This document shows positions 43,555-52,397 of a DNA stretch of 53,289 bases, piece after piece. The notes below the pieces were generated by a model. It did not search any database, was not told the origin of the DNA, and saw nothing but the letters and a program-made list of their open reading frames with translations. The stretch comes from Neoroseomonas eburnea (GTDB lineage Bacteria; Pseudomonadota; Alphaproteobacteria; Acetobacterales; Acetobacteraceae): contig NZ_JAAEDL010000033.1 in the NCBI RefSeq assembly GCF_018129005.1, forward strand, positions 1 through 53,289, written 5' to 3'. How positions within the stretch are numbered: position 1 is the stretch's first letter; each line of letters opens with the position of its first letter. The position numbers and the translations under genes are program-made.

Positions 43555-44909
43555 TCGTCTCGAACCGCGTGCCGCCGCCGCGCGCGGGGCGGGGCGGGGC
43601 GAGCGCGGGTGGCCTCGCGGTCGCGCTGCAGTCCTTCGTGGCGCCGGGAACGCTGTGGTTCGGCTGGAGCGGCCGCGTCGTCGACAAGCCCTCCGGCAAG
43701 CCGCGCGTGGTGGAAGGGCAGGGTGTTTCCTACGCGACCATCGACCTCGGTTCCGATGACTACGACCGCTTCTATGTCGGCTTCGCCAATTCCTCGCTGT
43801 GGCCGCTGCTGCATTTCCGCCTCGGCCTGATGCGCTACCGGCGCGAGGATTTCGAAGGCTATCTGGCGGTCAATGCCGGCTTCGCGGACGTGCTGCTGAA
43901 GATGCTGCGCCCCGACGACATGGTCTGGGTGCACGACTACCACCTGATCCCGCTGGCCGCGGCGATGCGCGAGCGCGGCTTCACCGGCCGCATCGGCTTC
44001 TTCCTGCACATCCCCTTCGTTCCCGCCTCGGTGCTGGAGGCGCTGCCGCCGGCGCGCGACCTGCTGCTCGCCCTTTGCGCCCACGACGTGGTCGGCTTCC
44101 AGACGCAGACGCACCTGTCGGACTTCCTCGACTGCGCCCGCCGCTTCAGCGGCTTCGCGGTGGAGGGGCAGGAGGTCGTGACCAATGGTCGCCGCGTCCG
44201 TGCGATCGCCGACCCGATCGGCATCGATGCCCAGGGCTTCGCCCGGGTGGCGGCGCGCGCGGCCGGCACCGCCTATATCCAGCGCGTGCGCGAAAGCCTG
44301 CTCGGCCGGTCGCTGGCGATCAGCGCGGAGCGGCTCGACTACTCCAAGGGCCTGCCCAACCGCTTCGAGGGGTTCGCCCGGCTGCTCGCGCGGTTTCCGC
44401 AGCACCACCGCAAGATCTCGCTGCTGCAGATCGCCGCGCGCTCGCGGGAGGACGTGGCGGAGTACCAGGCGCTGCGGCGCGAGCTCGACCGCCTGGCGGG
44501 CGACATCAACGGGCGGTTCTCCCAGTTCGACTGGATGCCGCTGCGCTACATGACGCAGACCGTCGCCCGCACCAAGCTCGCCGGGCTGTTCCGCATCGCG
44601 CATATCGGCCTGGTGACGCCGCTGCGGGACGGGATGAACCTGGTCGCCAAGGAATTCGTCGCCGCCCAGGATCCGGCCGATCCCGGCGTGCTGATCCTGT
44701 CGCAGTTCGCCGGCGCGGCGGAGGAGCTGACTCACGCGGTGATGGTCAACCCCTATGACCCGGATGCGATCGCGGAGGCGATGAGCACGGCGCTGGAGAT
44801 GTCGCTCGAGGAACGCCAGGAACGCCACGCGGTCCTCCGGCGCGCGGTGTTCGACGTGACGGCGGCGCGCTACTGCAACGTGTTCGTGGATGCGCTGAAG
44901 GGGCACTGA
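43539..44909 (+). CDS. otsA: Trehalose-6-phosphate synthase
   Basis: A 456-residue GT20 enzyme that joins UDP-glucose and glucose-6-phosphate. GTG 43539 is preferred because GGGAGGAGGG ends 4 bases upstream and gives the family start ARLVIVSNRVPPP. Substrate residues lie in HDYHLIPL, FLHIPFP-like FFLHIPFVP, the DYSKGLPNRFE loop, and VTPLRDGMNLVAKEFVAAQ (donor site). Length is close to E. coli OtsA (474). It ends the operon; a hairpin follows. Confidence 0.96.
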   Translation: MARLVIVSNRVPPPRAGRGGASAGGLAVALQSFVAPGTLWFGWSGRVVDKPSGKPRVVEGQGVSYATIDLGSDDYDRFYVGFANSSLWPLLHFRLGLMRYRREDFEGYLAVNAGFADVLLKMLRPDDMVWVHDYHLIPLAAAMRERGFTGRIGFFLHIPFVPASVLEALPPARDLLLALCAHDVVGFQTQTHLSDFLDCARRFSGFAVEGQEVVTNGRRVRAIADPIGIDAQGFARVAARAAGTAYIQRVRESLLGRSLAISAERLDYSKGLPNRFEGFARLLARFPQHHRKISLLQIAARSREDVAEYQALRRELDRLAGDINGRFSQFDWMPLRYMTQTVARTKLAGLFRIAHIGLVTPLRDGMNLVAKEFVAAQDPADPGVLILSQFAGAAEELTHAVMVNPYDPDAIAEAMSTALEMSLEERQERHAVLRRAVFDVTAARYCNVFVDALKGH

Positions 44910-44912
44910 ACC

Positions 44913-44932
44913 GGGAGGGGCCGGACCCTCCC
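44913..44932 (+). terminator. Hairpin after otsA
   Basis: GGGAGGG/CCCTCCC (44913-44919 with 44926-44932), 7-bp stem with a GCCGGA loop, 3 bases after the stop. T-poor tail. Confidence 0.5.
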
Positions 44933-45067
44933 CACCGAGGCCTTGCAAACCGCGCCCCCGCATCGGGCATGACAGCGGGCGGCCAGTGCCGGGACCCGCC
45001 CTTGCGCACGAAGCGCGCCTGGTGGGCGCGGCCCCGACCGTTCCGCCCGGCGCCCGCGATCGGCATT

Positions 45068-45120
45068 CCAAATGCCCCTGGCATTTGGCGGGGTGGTTTG
45101 GAGGGGCGGCGCCCCTCCAA
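45068..45120 (+). repeat. Intergenic repeat, module B only, with compensatory change
   Basis: CCAAATGCC/GGCATTTGG (45068-45076 with 45080-45088) then CGGGGTGG and TTGGAGGGGC/GCCCCTCCAA (45098-45107 with 45111-45120). Compared with the other copies both sides of the first stem changed (G to T on the left, C to A on the right), so pairing is kept. It lies in the 272-base gap between convergent otsA and the M20 peptidase gene. Confidence 0.85.
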
Positions 45121-45181
45121 TCGCGACCGGCGGGTCATCCGGACCGCGGGGCGCGGCCTGCACGGTGCCTCGCTCTTCGCG

Positions 45182-46573
45182 CTACCCCGCGCGCAGCGCC
45201 TCTGGCGAGGCATTGCCCAGCTCGCTGAGCAGGAGGGGCCAGGCGCGCAGCCCTTCCTCCAGCGACGACAGCCGGAAGAACTCGTTCGGCGCGTGCACAT
45301 CCTCATCCGGCATCGCGAAGCCGAAGGTGATGGTGTCGATGCCGAGCCGCTCCTTGAAGATCGCCGTGATCGGGATGGTCCCGCCGGCCCGCGCGCGAAC
45401 CGGGGCGCGGTTGCGGGTGCGGCGGATGACGGTCTCGGCCGCGGCGAGCAGCGGGTGCCCCTCGCGCAGCGTGAAGGCCGGCGTGCCGTTGCCCGATTCC
45501 TCGAAATCCAGCGTCACGCCCTTCGGCGCCCTGGCGAGCAGGTGGTCGCGCACGCGCGCCTGGGCGCGCACCGGATCCATGCCGGGGCCGAGACGCATGG
45601 TCAGCTTGGCGTGCGCCTCGCAAGGCAGCACGGTCTTGGAGCCGGCGCCGATATAGCCGCCCCACATGCCGTTCACCTCGATGGTCGGCAGCAGGGTGAT
45701 GCGCTCGCGCACGCTGTAGCGGGGATCGCCATAGGGCGCGGCGCCGATGCCGCCGTAGAATTCCGCCTCGTCGACCGGCAGCGCCGCGGCATCCTCGGCC
45801 TCGCGCGGGCCGATCGGCGCCATGTCGTCCATGAAGCCCGGCACGGCGATGCGCCCGTCCTCGTCGTGCAGGGAGGCGATCAGCCGGGCGAGCTCGTGAT
45901 TCGCGTTGCGCACCGCGCCGCCATAGCGGCCCGAATGCATGTCCTTCGATGCGGTGCGCAGCGTGAAGCGCAGCGCGGTCAGGCCGCGGGACCCGACGCT
46001 GACGGTGGGCAGCGTCGTGCTGGCGCGCCCGCCATCGGCCGAGATCATCGCATCGCCCACCAGCGCATCGGGGTGGCGGTCGATGATGCTCCGCAGGGAG
46101 GGGCTGCCGATCTCCTCCTCGCCTTCCAGGAAGAAGCGGATGTTCACCGGGCAGCCACCGGCGCGGATGAACTCGATCACCGTCTCGACCGCGATCAGCG
46201 TCGATCCCTTCACGTCCGAGGCGCCGCGGGCATAGATCCGCCCGTCGCGGATGGTGGGCTCGAAGGGCGGGGTCTTCCACAGCTCCAGCGGGTCCGGCGG
46301 CTGGACGTCGTAGTGGCCGTAGATGATCAGCGTCGGCTTGCCGGGCGCGCCGTTCCAGGCGCCGGTCACCGCCGGCTGGCCGCCGCCCTCCAGCAGGCGC
46401 ACGTCCTCGAGCCCGCCTTCCTTCAGCCGCGCCATCAGGAACTCGCGCGTCGCCTTCATCCCCTCGGCATAGGCCGGGTCGGTGCTGACGCTCGGCAGGC
46501 GCAGCAGCGCCATCAGCCGTTCCAGGATCTCGTCCCTGCGCGCCACCAGTGCCGCGGCCACCACATCGCTCAT
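45182..46573 (-). CDS. M20 family metallopeptidase (dipeptidase)
   Basis: A 463-residue zinc peptidase of the M20/M25/M40 family, dipeptidase subgroup (carnosinase-like). ATG 46573 has GGAG 6 bases upstream. Motifs: YGHYDVQPPDPLELW (first metal His and Asp), RGASDVKGS (bridging Asp; the usual Asp-Asp is Ser-Asp here), FFLEGEEEIGSPSL (catalytic Glu-Glu) and ISADGG. A dimerisation lid with RTASKDMHSGRYGGAVRNANHELARLI follows, and the last metal His is in DEDVHAPNEFF. It is cytosolic, with no signal peptide. Confidence 0.92.
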   Translation of the reverse strand: MSDVVAAALVARRDEILERLMALLRLPSVSTDPAYAEGMKATREFLMARLKEGGLEDVRLLEGGGQPAVTGAWNGAPGKPTLIIYGHYDVQPPDPLELWKTPPFEPTIRDGRIYARGASDVKGSTLIAVETVIEFIRAGGCPVNIRFFLEGEEEIGSPSLRSIIDRHPDALVGDAMISADGGRASTTLPTVSVGSRGLTALRFTLRTASKDMHSGRYGGAVRNANHELARLIASLHDEDGRIAVPGFMDDMAPIGPREAEDAAALPVDEAEFYGGIGAAPYGDPRYSVRERITLLPTIEVNGMWGGYIGAGSKTVLPCEAHAKLTMRLGPGMDPVRAQARVRDHLLARAPKGVTLDFEESGNGTPAFTLREGHPLLAAAETVIRRTRNRAPVRARAGGTIPITAIFKERLGIDTITFGFAMPDEDVHAPNEFFRLSSLEEGLRAWPLLLSELGNASPEALRAG

Positions 46574-46664
46574 CACGCACTCCATGCCATGTCCGGGGGG
46601 TAGCCTAGACCGTCGCCGCGACCGGTTGCAGAGTGCGCGTGACAAGATCGAGGAATCATCCGGG

Positions 46665-47534
46665 ATGGAACGTCCACCGAGCACGGCGCAGCGCCGCGCG
46701 GCCTTTCGCGCGATCCTTGCGGGCCAGGCCTGCATCCATCCGGCCTCCGTGCACGATCCGATCGCCGGGCGCATCGCCGCCGACCTCGGCTTCGAGGCGG
46801 CGATGTTCGCGGGCTCCGTCGCGTCGCTCACGGTGCTGGGCGCGCCCGACATCATCGTCCTGACGCTGAGCGAATTCGCCGACCAGGCGCGTCGCATCTG
46901 CCGTGCCGGCGCGCCGCCGCTGCTGGTCGATGCCGACCATGGCTACGGCAATGCGCTCAACGTGATGCGCACGGTGCAGGAGCTCGAGACCGCCGGCATC
47001 GCCGCGCTCACCATCGAGGACACCGACCTGCCGCGCGGCCACGGCGTGGGCGAGCCCGGGCTGCTCAGCCTGGAGGCCGGCCTCGGCAAGATGCGTGCGG
47101 CGGTGGCGGCGCGGGAGGATGCCGGCCTCGTCGTCGTCGCGCGCACCAGCGCGCTGAACCTCGTGAACCTGGATGAGGCGGTGCGCCGCGCCAGGGCCTA
47201 CGCCACCTGCGGTGCGGACGCTTTGTTCTTCACCGGCGTGAACGACTGGGATCAGCTCGCGTCGATCCAGGCCGCGGCCGGCGGGCTGCCGATCATCCTC
47301 GGCGGCACGCCGGCGTCGATGGCCGATCGCGCGCGGCTCGCCGCCCATGGCGTGCGCGTGGCGCTGCAGGGCCACCAGCCCTTCGCCGCCGCGGTCGCCG
47401 CCATTCACGCGACGCTCAAGGCACTGCGCGACGGCACGCCGCCCGCCGAGCTCAAGGGCGTCGCCCCCGCCGCGCTGATGAAGACCGTCACGCGCGAGGC
47501 CGACTACGCCGCCTGGACCCGAGATTTCCTCTGA
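46665..47534 (+). CDS. Isocitrate lyase/PEP mutase family protein (oxaloacetate decarboxylase-like)
   Basis: A 289-residue enzyme. VDADHGYGNALNVMRTVQELETAGIAALTIEDTDLPRGHG (about 87-126, here read in pieces) contains the Mg-binding Asp residues and the Glu-Asp of the PEP-mutase/isocitrate lyase superfamily. It lacks the Cys-containing KKCGH loop of isocitrate lyase, and ARTSALNLVNLDEAVRRA and LGGTPASMADR resemble oxaloacetate decarboxylases of the PA4872 group. AGGAATC lies before ATG 46665. It is 25 bases upstream of an FMN 2-hydroxyacid dehydrogenase, so they may share a pathway of short hydroxy or keto acids. Confidence 0.85.
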   Translation: MERPPSTAQRRAAFRAILAGQACIHPASVHDPIAGRIAADLGFEAAMFAGSVASLTVLGAPDIIVLTLSEFADQARRICRAGAPPLLVDADHGYGNALNVMRTVQELETAGIAALTIEDTDLPRGHGVGEPGLLSLEAGLGKMRAAVAAREDAGLVVVARTSALNLVNLDEAVRRARAYATCGADALFFTGVNDWDQLASIQAAAGGLPIILGGTPASMADRARLAAHGVRVALQGHQPFAAAVAAIHATLKALRDGTPPAELKGVAPAALMKTVTREADYAAWTRDFL

Positions 47535-47559
47535 CCTGCCCGCCGGAGCGCCCGCACCG

Positions 47560-48690
47560 ATGTCGAACACCGTCACGCCCGAAGCGATGGCTGCGATGGA
47601 AGCCAAGTACCTGACGCTGCATGAATTCGTGAAGGCGGCGAGGTACCGGCTCGACGCCAATATCTGGGACTACCTGACCGGCGCGACCGAGACCGAGACG
47701 ACCATGCGCCGCAACCGCATGGGGATCGATTCCCTCGCCTTCCGGCCGCGCGTGCTGCGTGACGTCTCGACGATCGACACGACTGCGAAGGCCCTTGGCA
47801 GGCCGATCCGCCTGCCGGTGCTGCTCGCCCCGGTGGGCGGGCTGGAATCGATCGCCGTCGGCGCCAACGGCGCCGCCACGGCGGGCGAGGGGGCGAGCGC
47901 CTTCGGCGTGCCGATCATGGTCAGCAGCGTCACCCAGCCGGGGTTGGAACCGGCCGCCGCCGCCACGCCGGGGATGAAGATCTTCCAGCTCTACGTGCGC
48001 GGCGATGCCGCCTTCATCGAGGACAGCATCCAACGCTCCCTCGCCGCCGGCTACGACGCCTTCTGCCTGACGGTGGACACCGCGATCTACAGCCGCCGCG
48101 AGCGCGACATCGTCCGCCGCTTCGCCAAGCCCTGGCGGGCCACCGCGACCGGCGACGCGCAGCGCCACCAGGCGGCACTGAACTGGGACGACGTCAAGCG
48201 CATCAAGGACCGGCATCCGACGCTGCCGCTCATCCTGAAGGGCATCGCCACCGCCGAGGACGCGCTGATCGCCTGCCGGCACGGCGTCGACGTGGTCTAT
48301 GTCTCCAACCATGGCGGGCGGCAGCTCGATGCCGGCCGCGGCGCCATCGAGGTGCTGCCGGAAGTCGTCCAGGCCGTCGCGGGCCGCGCCAGGGTGTGGG
48401 TGGATGGCGGCTTCTGCCGCGGCACGGATGTGGTGAAGGCGCTCTGCCTGGGTGCCGACATGGTCGGCCTCGGCCGGCTCTACTGCTATGCGCTGGCCGC
48501 CGACGGCGCTGCCGGGCTGGTCCGCCTGCTCGAGATCCTGGAGAACGAGATCCGCTCCTGCCTCGGCCTGCTCGGCGCGACGTCCTATGCGGAGCTCGGC
48601 CCGTCCTTCGTGCATGCGGCGATGCCGACCACCCTGCCGCATGTGCACAGCGCCTTTCCGCTGCTCCGCCTGGAGGATTCCGGCTACTGA
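47560..48690 (+). CDS. FMN-dependent 2-hydroxyacid dehydrogenase/oxidase
   Basis: A 376-residue TIM-barrel flavoprotein of the L-lactate dehydrogenase/glycolate oxidase group. WDYLTGATETETTMRRNRMG (about 34-53) precedes the barrel; LLAPVGG binds FMN; LPLILKGIATAEDAL has the Lys near flavin N1; VVYVSNHGGRQLDAG (about 246-260) holds the catalytic His and substrate Arg; VDGGFCRGTDVVKALCLGADMVGLGR is the phosphate site. It lacks an N-terminal cytochrome b2 domain. Substrate may be lactate, glycolate or mandelate. Its stop overlaps the transporter frame. Confidence 0.9.
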   Translation: MSNTVTPEAMAAMEAKYLTLHEFVKAARYRLDANIWDYLTGATETETTMRRNRMGIDSLAFRPRVLRDVSTIDTTAKALGRPIRLPVLLAPVGGLESIAVGANGAATAGEGASAFGVPIMVSSVTQPGLEPAAAATPGMKIFQLYVRGDAAFIEDSIQRSLAAGYDAFCLTVDTAIYSRRERDIVRRFAKPWRATATGDAQRHQAALNWDDVKRIKDRHPTLPLILKGIATAEDALIACRHGVDVVYVSNHGGRQLDAGRGAIEVLPEVVQAVAGRARVWVDGGFCRGTDVVKALCLGADMVGLGRLYCYALAADGAAGLVRLLEILENEIRSCLGLLGATSYAELGPSFVHAAMPTTLPHVHSAFPLLRLEDSGY

Positions 48691-49904
48691 GCGCGCCGGA
48701 CCCGGCCGGGGGCCGAAGCCCGGTCCGCGAGCTGCTCGCGGACCCGGCCTTCCTCCGCCTCTGGGGGGCGGGCGGGCTCACCAACTCGATGCGCTGGGTG
48801 GAGATGCTGGTCAGCGGGCTCTTCGCCTTCGAGCTGACCGGCTCCGCCTTCGCCGTCTCCCTCGTGCTGATGTCGCGCGCCCTGCCGATGCTGACGGCGG
48901 GCGCCCTGTCGGGCGCGGTGGCGGAGAGCCTCGACCGCAAGAAGCTGCTGATGGCCGGGCAGGCGACGACGGCGGCGGGGGCCATCATCATCGCCATGCT
49001 GGCCGCGACGGGCGGGCTGGCGCTCTGGCACCTCTTTCTCAACGGCATGCTCGGCGGGCTGGTCTGGACCAACGAGCTGGCGACGCGCCGCCGCATGGTG
49101 GCCGAGGCCGCCGGCCCGCATCGCATCGTCCAGGCCGTCGCCTTCGACACCATGACCGGCAGCACGACGCGCATGGTGGGGCCACTGGTGGGCGGCGTCT
49201 TCTACCAGACGGTCGGGGTCGCCGCGGCCTACGGCATCGCGGCCCTGCTCTATGTCTGCGCGCTGCTGCTGGTCGCCGGCGTCGAGCACCGGCAGGAACG
49301 GCGCATCCTGATGCCCCGCCGCCTGGTCTCGGACGTGATGCAGGCGGTGCGCATCGCCCTCGCGCACCCGTCGCTGCGCCTGGTGCTCGGCGTGACGGTG
49401 GCGATGAACGTCTTCGGCTTCTCCTACACCGCCGTCCTGCCGGCCTTCGGGGCCATCGCCTTCGAGGCGAACCCGGCGGAGATCGGCCTGCTCGCCGCGG
49501 CCGAGCCCTTCGGCGCGCTGCTGGCCGGACTCGCCCTCGCGCTGCGGCGCGGCGCGCCGCCGGGGCGGATGGCGATCGCCATCGGCTCGGCGGGATTCCT
49601 CGTCGTGCTGGCGCTGGCGGCGCTCGCCCCGGGGCTGTGGCAGGCGGCGGCGCTGCTGATGCTGGGCGGCATCGGCACCGCCGCCTTCGCGAGCCTCCAG
49701 ACCGGGCTGGTGATGATGGAGGCACCGATCGAGGCGCGTTCCCGCATTCTCGGCCTGACCACCACCTGCATCGGCATGGGGCCGGTCGGCGTGCTCGTCG
49801 TCGGCGCGCTGGCCGACGGCTTCGGTCCGCGGGCGGCCATCGCGGGGATGGCGGTCGCGGGGCTGGCGGCGCTGGCGGCCGTCCTGTCCGTCACGCGGAG
49901 GTGA
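48687..49904 (+). CDS. MFS transporter, start codon uncertain (possibly CTG)
   Basis: About 405 residues with roughly 11-12 membrane segments. AFLRLWGAGGLTNSMRWVEMLVSGLFAFELTGSAFAV is the first segment; RKKLLMAGQ, GPLVGGVFYQTVG and VLVVGALADGFGPRAAIAG are typical of MFS exporters in the enterobactin/macrolide exporter group. No ATG, GTG or TTG exists between the previous gene's stop and the conserved first helix; ATG 48789 would cut that helix. GGAGG (48672-48676) is placed for the CTG of CTGA at 48687-48690, so a CTG start coupled to the stop is proposed. Substrate unknown. Confidence 0.8.
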   Translation: MSAPDPAGGRSPVRELLADPAFLRLWGAGGLTNSMRWVEMLVSGLFAFELTGSAFAVSLVLMSRALPMLTAGALSGAVAESLDRKKLLMAGQATTAAGAIIIAMLAATGGLALWHLFLNGMLGGLVWTNELATRRRMVAEAAGPHRIVQAVAFDTMTGSTTRMVGPLVGGVFYQTVGVAAAYGIAALLYVCALLLVAGVEHRQERRILMPRRLVSDVMQAVRIALAHPSLRLVLGVTVAMNVFGFSYTAVLPAFGAIAFEANPAEIGLLAAAEPFGALLAGLALALRRGAPPGRMAIAIGSAGFLVVLALAALAPGLWQAAALLMLGGIGTAAFASLQTGLVMMEAPIEARSRILGLTTTCIGMGPVGVLVVGALADGFGPRAAIAGMAVAGLAALAAVLSVTRR

Positions 49905-50092
49905 TGCCGGGGGATGCTCCTCCTCCGGTTGATGGTGCCGGGCCGCGCGCGCTACACGGCCGTCGCGTCTCTCTTGGCTGCTGGCGTGTGAGCGGGACCA
50001 GGAGTACCACCAAAAGTGGTTCCGCGCGGAGTGACGTCGCGGCCACTACACCCGGACGCGGCTCGCCGCCCCGCCGAGAAGGAGGAGCCCGC

Positions 50093-50461
50093 ATGACCCC
50101 ACCCCCGGCACATTGGCGCGTTCTCGTGATCGAGGACGAGGCCCTGGTGGCGATGCTGGTCGAGGACGCGCTGCTCGATGCCGGCTTCGGCGTCATCGGG
50201 CCGGCGCGCTCGGTTTCCGAGGCGCTGGCGCTGCTGGCGCGCGAGGAACCGGCCGCGGCGGTGCTGGATCTCAACCTGGGCGGCGAGACCTCCCTCGCCG
50301 TCGCCGATGCGCTGGTGGCGCGCGGTGTTCCCTTCGTCGTCGCCACCGGCTACGGCCCCGCCGGGCTGCCGGCCGCGCACCGGCACGTCCCGGTGCTGCC
50401 GAAGCCATACGATCCGGCGGATCTCACCGCGGCGCTGGAGAAGCTCTGCGCCGGCCGGTAG
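50093..50461 (+). CDS. Single-domain response regulator (receiver)
   Basis: A 122-residue CheY-like receiver without output domain. Acidic pocket VIEDEALVAMLVEDALLD (Glu14-Asp15), phosphorylation Asp59 in AAVLDLNLGGE, Thr in VVATGYGPAG and Lys in VLPKPYDP. The ATGY...KPY wording is common in receivers paired with HWE-type kinases. AGGAGG lies 9 bases before ATG 50093. No kinase gene adjoins. An inverted repeat ACCAC/GTGGT lies at 50006-50020 in the gap before it. Confidence 0.92.
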   Translation: MTPPPAHWRVLVIEDEALVAMLVEDALLDAGFGVIGPARSVSEALALLAREEPAAAVLDLNLGGETSLAVADALVARGVPFVVATGYGPAGLPAAHRHVPVLPKPYDPADLTAALEKLCAGR

Positions 50462-50484
50462 TGCCGGCCGCGGCGTCGTACCAA

Positions 50485-50675
50485 CGGCCGCTATTCGCGA
50501 CCGCTGGTATGGGGCTTTTCGTGCCCTCAGGCGTCGGGCGCAAACCTCCGGCTTGTTTGACTTCGCCGGACTGGCTGCGGGCCGCATTCCGGATCTCCGG
50601 TCAGCTTGCAAGGCAAGGTGACCGGGTGCCCGTCGCGGCCTCGGCACGAGTCAAGACCTCGTGCCGCTGGCATCA
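50485..50675 (-). repeat. Stop-codon-anchored intergenic repeat, copy 2, with hairpin insertion
   Basis: This is the second copy of the element at 1188-1345. On the minus strand it starts with the hemN stop (TGA, 50673-50675) and the same stem CGGCACGAG/CTCGTGCCG (50642-50650 with 50658-50666), but the 7-base loop is changed. It carries an extra segment of about 33 bases (near 50598-50631) that is itself an inverted repeat, CCGGTCA...TGACCGG with inner CTTG/CAAG. It fills the 211-base gap between the receiver gene and hemN. Confidence 0.85.
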
Positions 50676-52022
50676 CACCGCCGCGCTGTGCCGCCGCGGG
50701 GAGGGTGCGAGGTAGGCGTCGAAGCAGGCCGCGAAATGCCGCAGGAACGGCCGCCCGGCGAGCGTCGCCACCAGCCGCCCGTCGCGTTGCGCGACCATCC
50801 CGTCGTCGACCAGCCTGGCGAGGCGTTCCTCCGCCGTCGCCATCACGGCGACCGGCACCGCGGCGAGGTCGATGGCGCCGTCGCACATCACCCGCTCGAT
50901 CAGCGCCCCGCGCAGGCGATCCTCCACGGTCAGGGCGCGGCCGCGCGCGACCGGGAGCCGGCCGGCCTCGACCGAGGCGAGCCAGCGCTTCTCCTCCGCC
51001 TCGTTCTGCACGAAGCCGTCCGGCGTGCGGCCGATCGCGGAGGCCCCGAAGCCGAGCAGGAAGGGTGCCGTGTCCGTGGTGTAGCCCTGGAAGTTCCGCC
51101 GCAGCGTCCCGGCCGCCGCCGCCGCGGCCATGGCATCGCCCGGCTTCGCGAAGTGGTCGAGCCCGATCGCGACATAGCCCGCGCCGGTCAGCACGCGCGA
51201 CGCGGCTTCCGCCTGCGCCATGCGCAGGGCCGCGTCAGGCAGCTCGTCCTCGCGGATGCCCTTCTGGTGCGCCTTCATCCAGGGCACGTGGGCGTAGCCG
51301 AACACCGCCACACGATCGGCGCCCGACTCGGCGGCGAAGCGGGCCGACGCCACGACCTCCGCCACGCCCTGGCCGGGCAGGCCGTAGATCAGGTCCATGT
51401 TGATGCCGCTGACGCCGATCGCGCGCAGGCCGCGGACGGCGGCCTCCACCTGCGCGGTCGGCTGCACGCGGCCGATCTTCTCCTGCACCGCGGGGCTGAT
51501 GTCCTGCACGCCGAGGCTGGCGCGCGTCAGCCCCAGCCCCGCCAGCGCCCCGAGCAGGTCCTCGTCCAGGCTGCGCGGGTCGAGCTCGGCGGCGATCTCG
51601 GCGCCGGCGCGGAAGGGAAAGGTCGCCCGCAGCATGGCGGCGAGCCCCGCGAGCCCTTCGGCGCCGAGCGCGGTCGGCGTGCCGCCGCCGAGATGCAGCG
51701 CGGCGACGCCGCCATGCGCGGGCAACAGCGCCGCGACCATCGCCGCCTCGGCGGCGAGCCCCGCCCCGTAGCGGGCGATGCGCGCGGCTGAGCGGGTGAC
51801 GGTGGTGTGACAGCCGCAATACCAGCAGAGCGAATGGCAGAAGGGCACATGGACGTAGAGCGAGAGCGCGTCCCGCGGCCCCGCCTGTCCCAGCCAGCCG
51901 GCATAGGCCGCAGCGTCGAGGGGCACGAAATGCGGTGCGGTCGGGTAGCTGGTGTAGCGGGGCAGGGGTGCCGCCGCATGGCGCAGCAGTGTCGGGGCGG
52001 ACGGGGCGAGGGTCGCGGACAT
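50673..52022 (-). CDS. hemN: Oxygen-independent coproporphyrinogen III dehydrogenase
   Basis: A 449-residue radical-SAM enzyme of haem synthesis that works without oxygen. ATG 52022. PRYTSYPTAPHF opens the family; the 4Fe-4S cysteines are Cys62, Cys66 and Cys69 in VPFCHSLCWYCGCHT; LHLGGGTPT binds AdoMet; DLIYGLPGQ and RVAVFGYAHVPWMKAHQK bind substrate; GLDHFAKP and NFQGYTT are conserved HemN blocks. The wording matches HemN rather than HemW. There is no good ribosome site before the ATG, and a FixK/FNR box lies 35-48 bases upstream. Confidence 0.95.
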   Translation of the reverse strand: MSATLAPSAPTLLRHAAAPLPRYTSYPTAPHFVPLDAAAYAGWLGQAGPRDALSLYVHVPFCHSLCWYCGCHTTVTRSAARIARYGAGLAAEAAMVAALLPAHGGVAALHLGGGTPTALGAEGLAGLAAMLRATFPFRAGAEIAAELDPRSLDEDLLGALAGLGLTRASLGVQDISPAVQEKIGRVQPTAQVEAAVRGLRAIGVSGINMDLIYGLPGQGVAEVVASARFAAESGADRVAVFGYAHVPWMKAHQKGIREDELPDAALRMAQAEAASRVLTGAGYVAIGLDHFAKPGDAMAAAAAAGTLRRNFQGYTTDTAPFLLGFGASAIGRTPDGFVQNEAEEKRWLASVEAGRLPVARGRALTVEDRLRGALIERVMCDGAIDLAAVPVAVMATAEERLARLVDDGMVAQRDGRLVATLAGRPFLRHFAACFDAYLAPSPRRHSAAV

Positions 52023-52056
52023 GGCCGGCAATGTGCAATGTGATCCGCCGCACGCC

Positions 52057-52070
52057 TTGCGCTGGCGCAA
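52057..52070 (-). promoter_or_regulatory. FNR/FixK box upstream of hemN
   Basis: TTGCGCTGGCGCAA on the plus strand (TTGC-N6-GCAA), a palindrome that fits the FixK/FNR pattern TTG(A/C)-N6-(T/G)CAA. Its centre is 41.5 bases from the first base of the hemN ATG. The -10 region is weak. The remainder of the 375-base divergent gap 52023-52397 shows no supported gene. Confidence 0.6.
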
Positions 52071-52397
52071 GTGCCGCGGGCTTTTCGACGCGGATCGAGT
52101 GGTACGACGCGGATGTGTCATCGCGCGATGCGATTGTGGTTCGGGCCGGGCTGTTCCAGGGTGGCGACGATCCCGTCTATGGTGTGGGCGGGGCGGAGGA
52201 AGGTGGATGACCTTCGGTATCGGTGAGGATTCACGGTCGACTCGGACCGGCGCGCTGCGCCGTGCGCGGAGCGTGGCGCGGCCGCGCGTCGCCCGTGCCA
52301 CCGCGTGCCGTGAACCGGTATGCTGCGCCGCCATGACCGACCATGGCATCCCCGCCGAGATCGCCCGCCGCTTCGCCGCGCGCGGAGGAGTCCGCCG

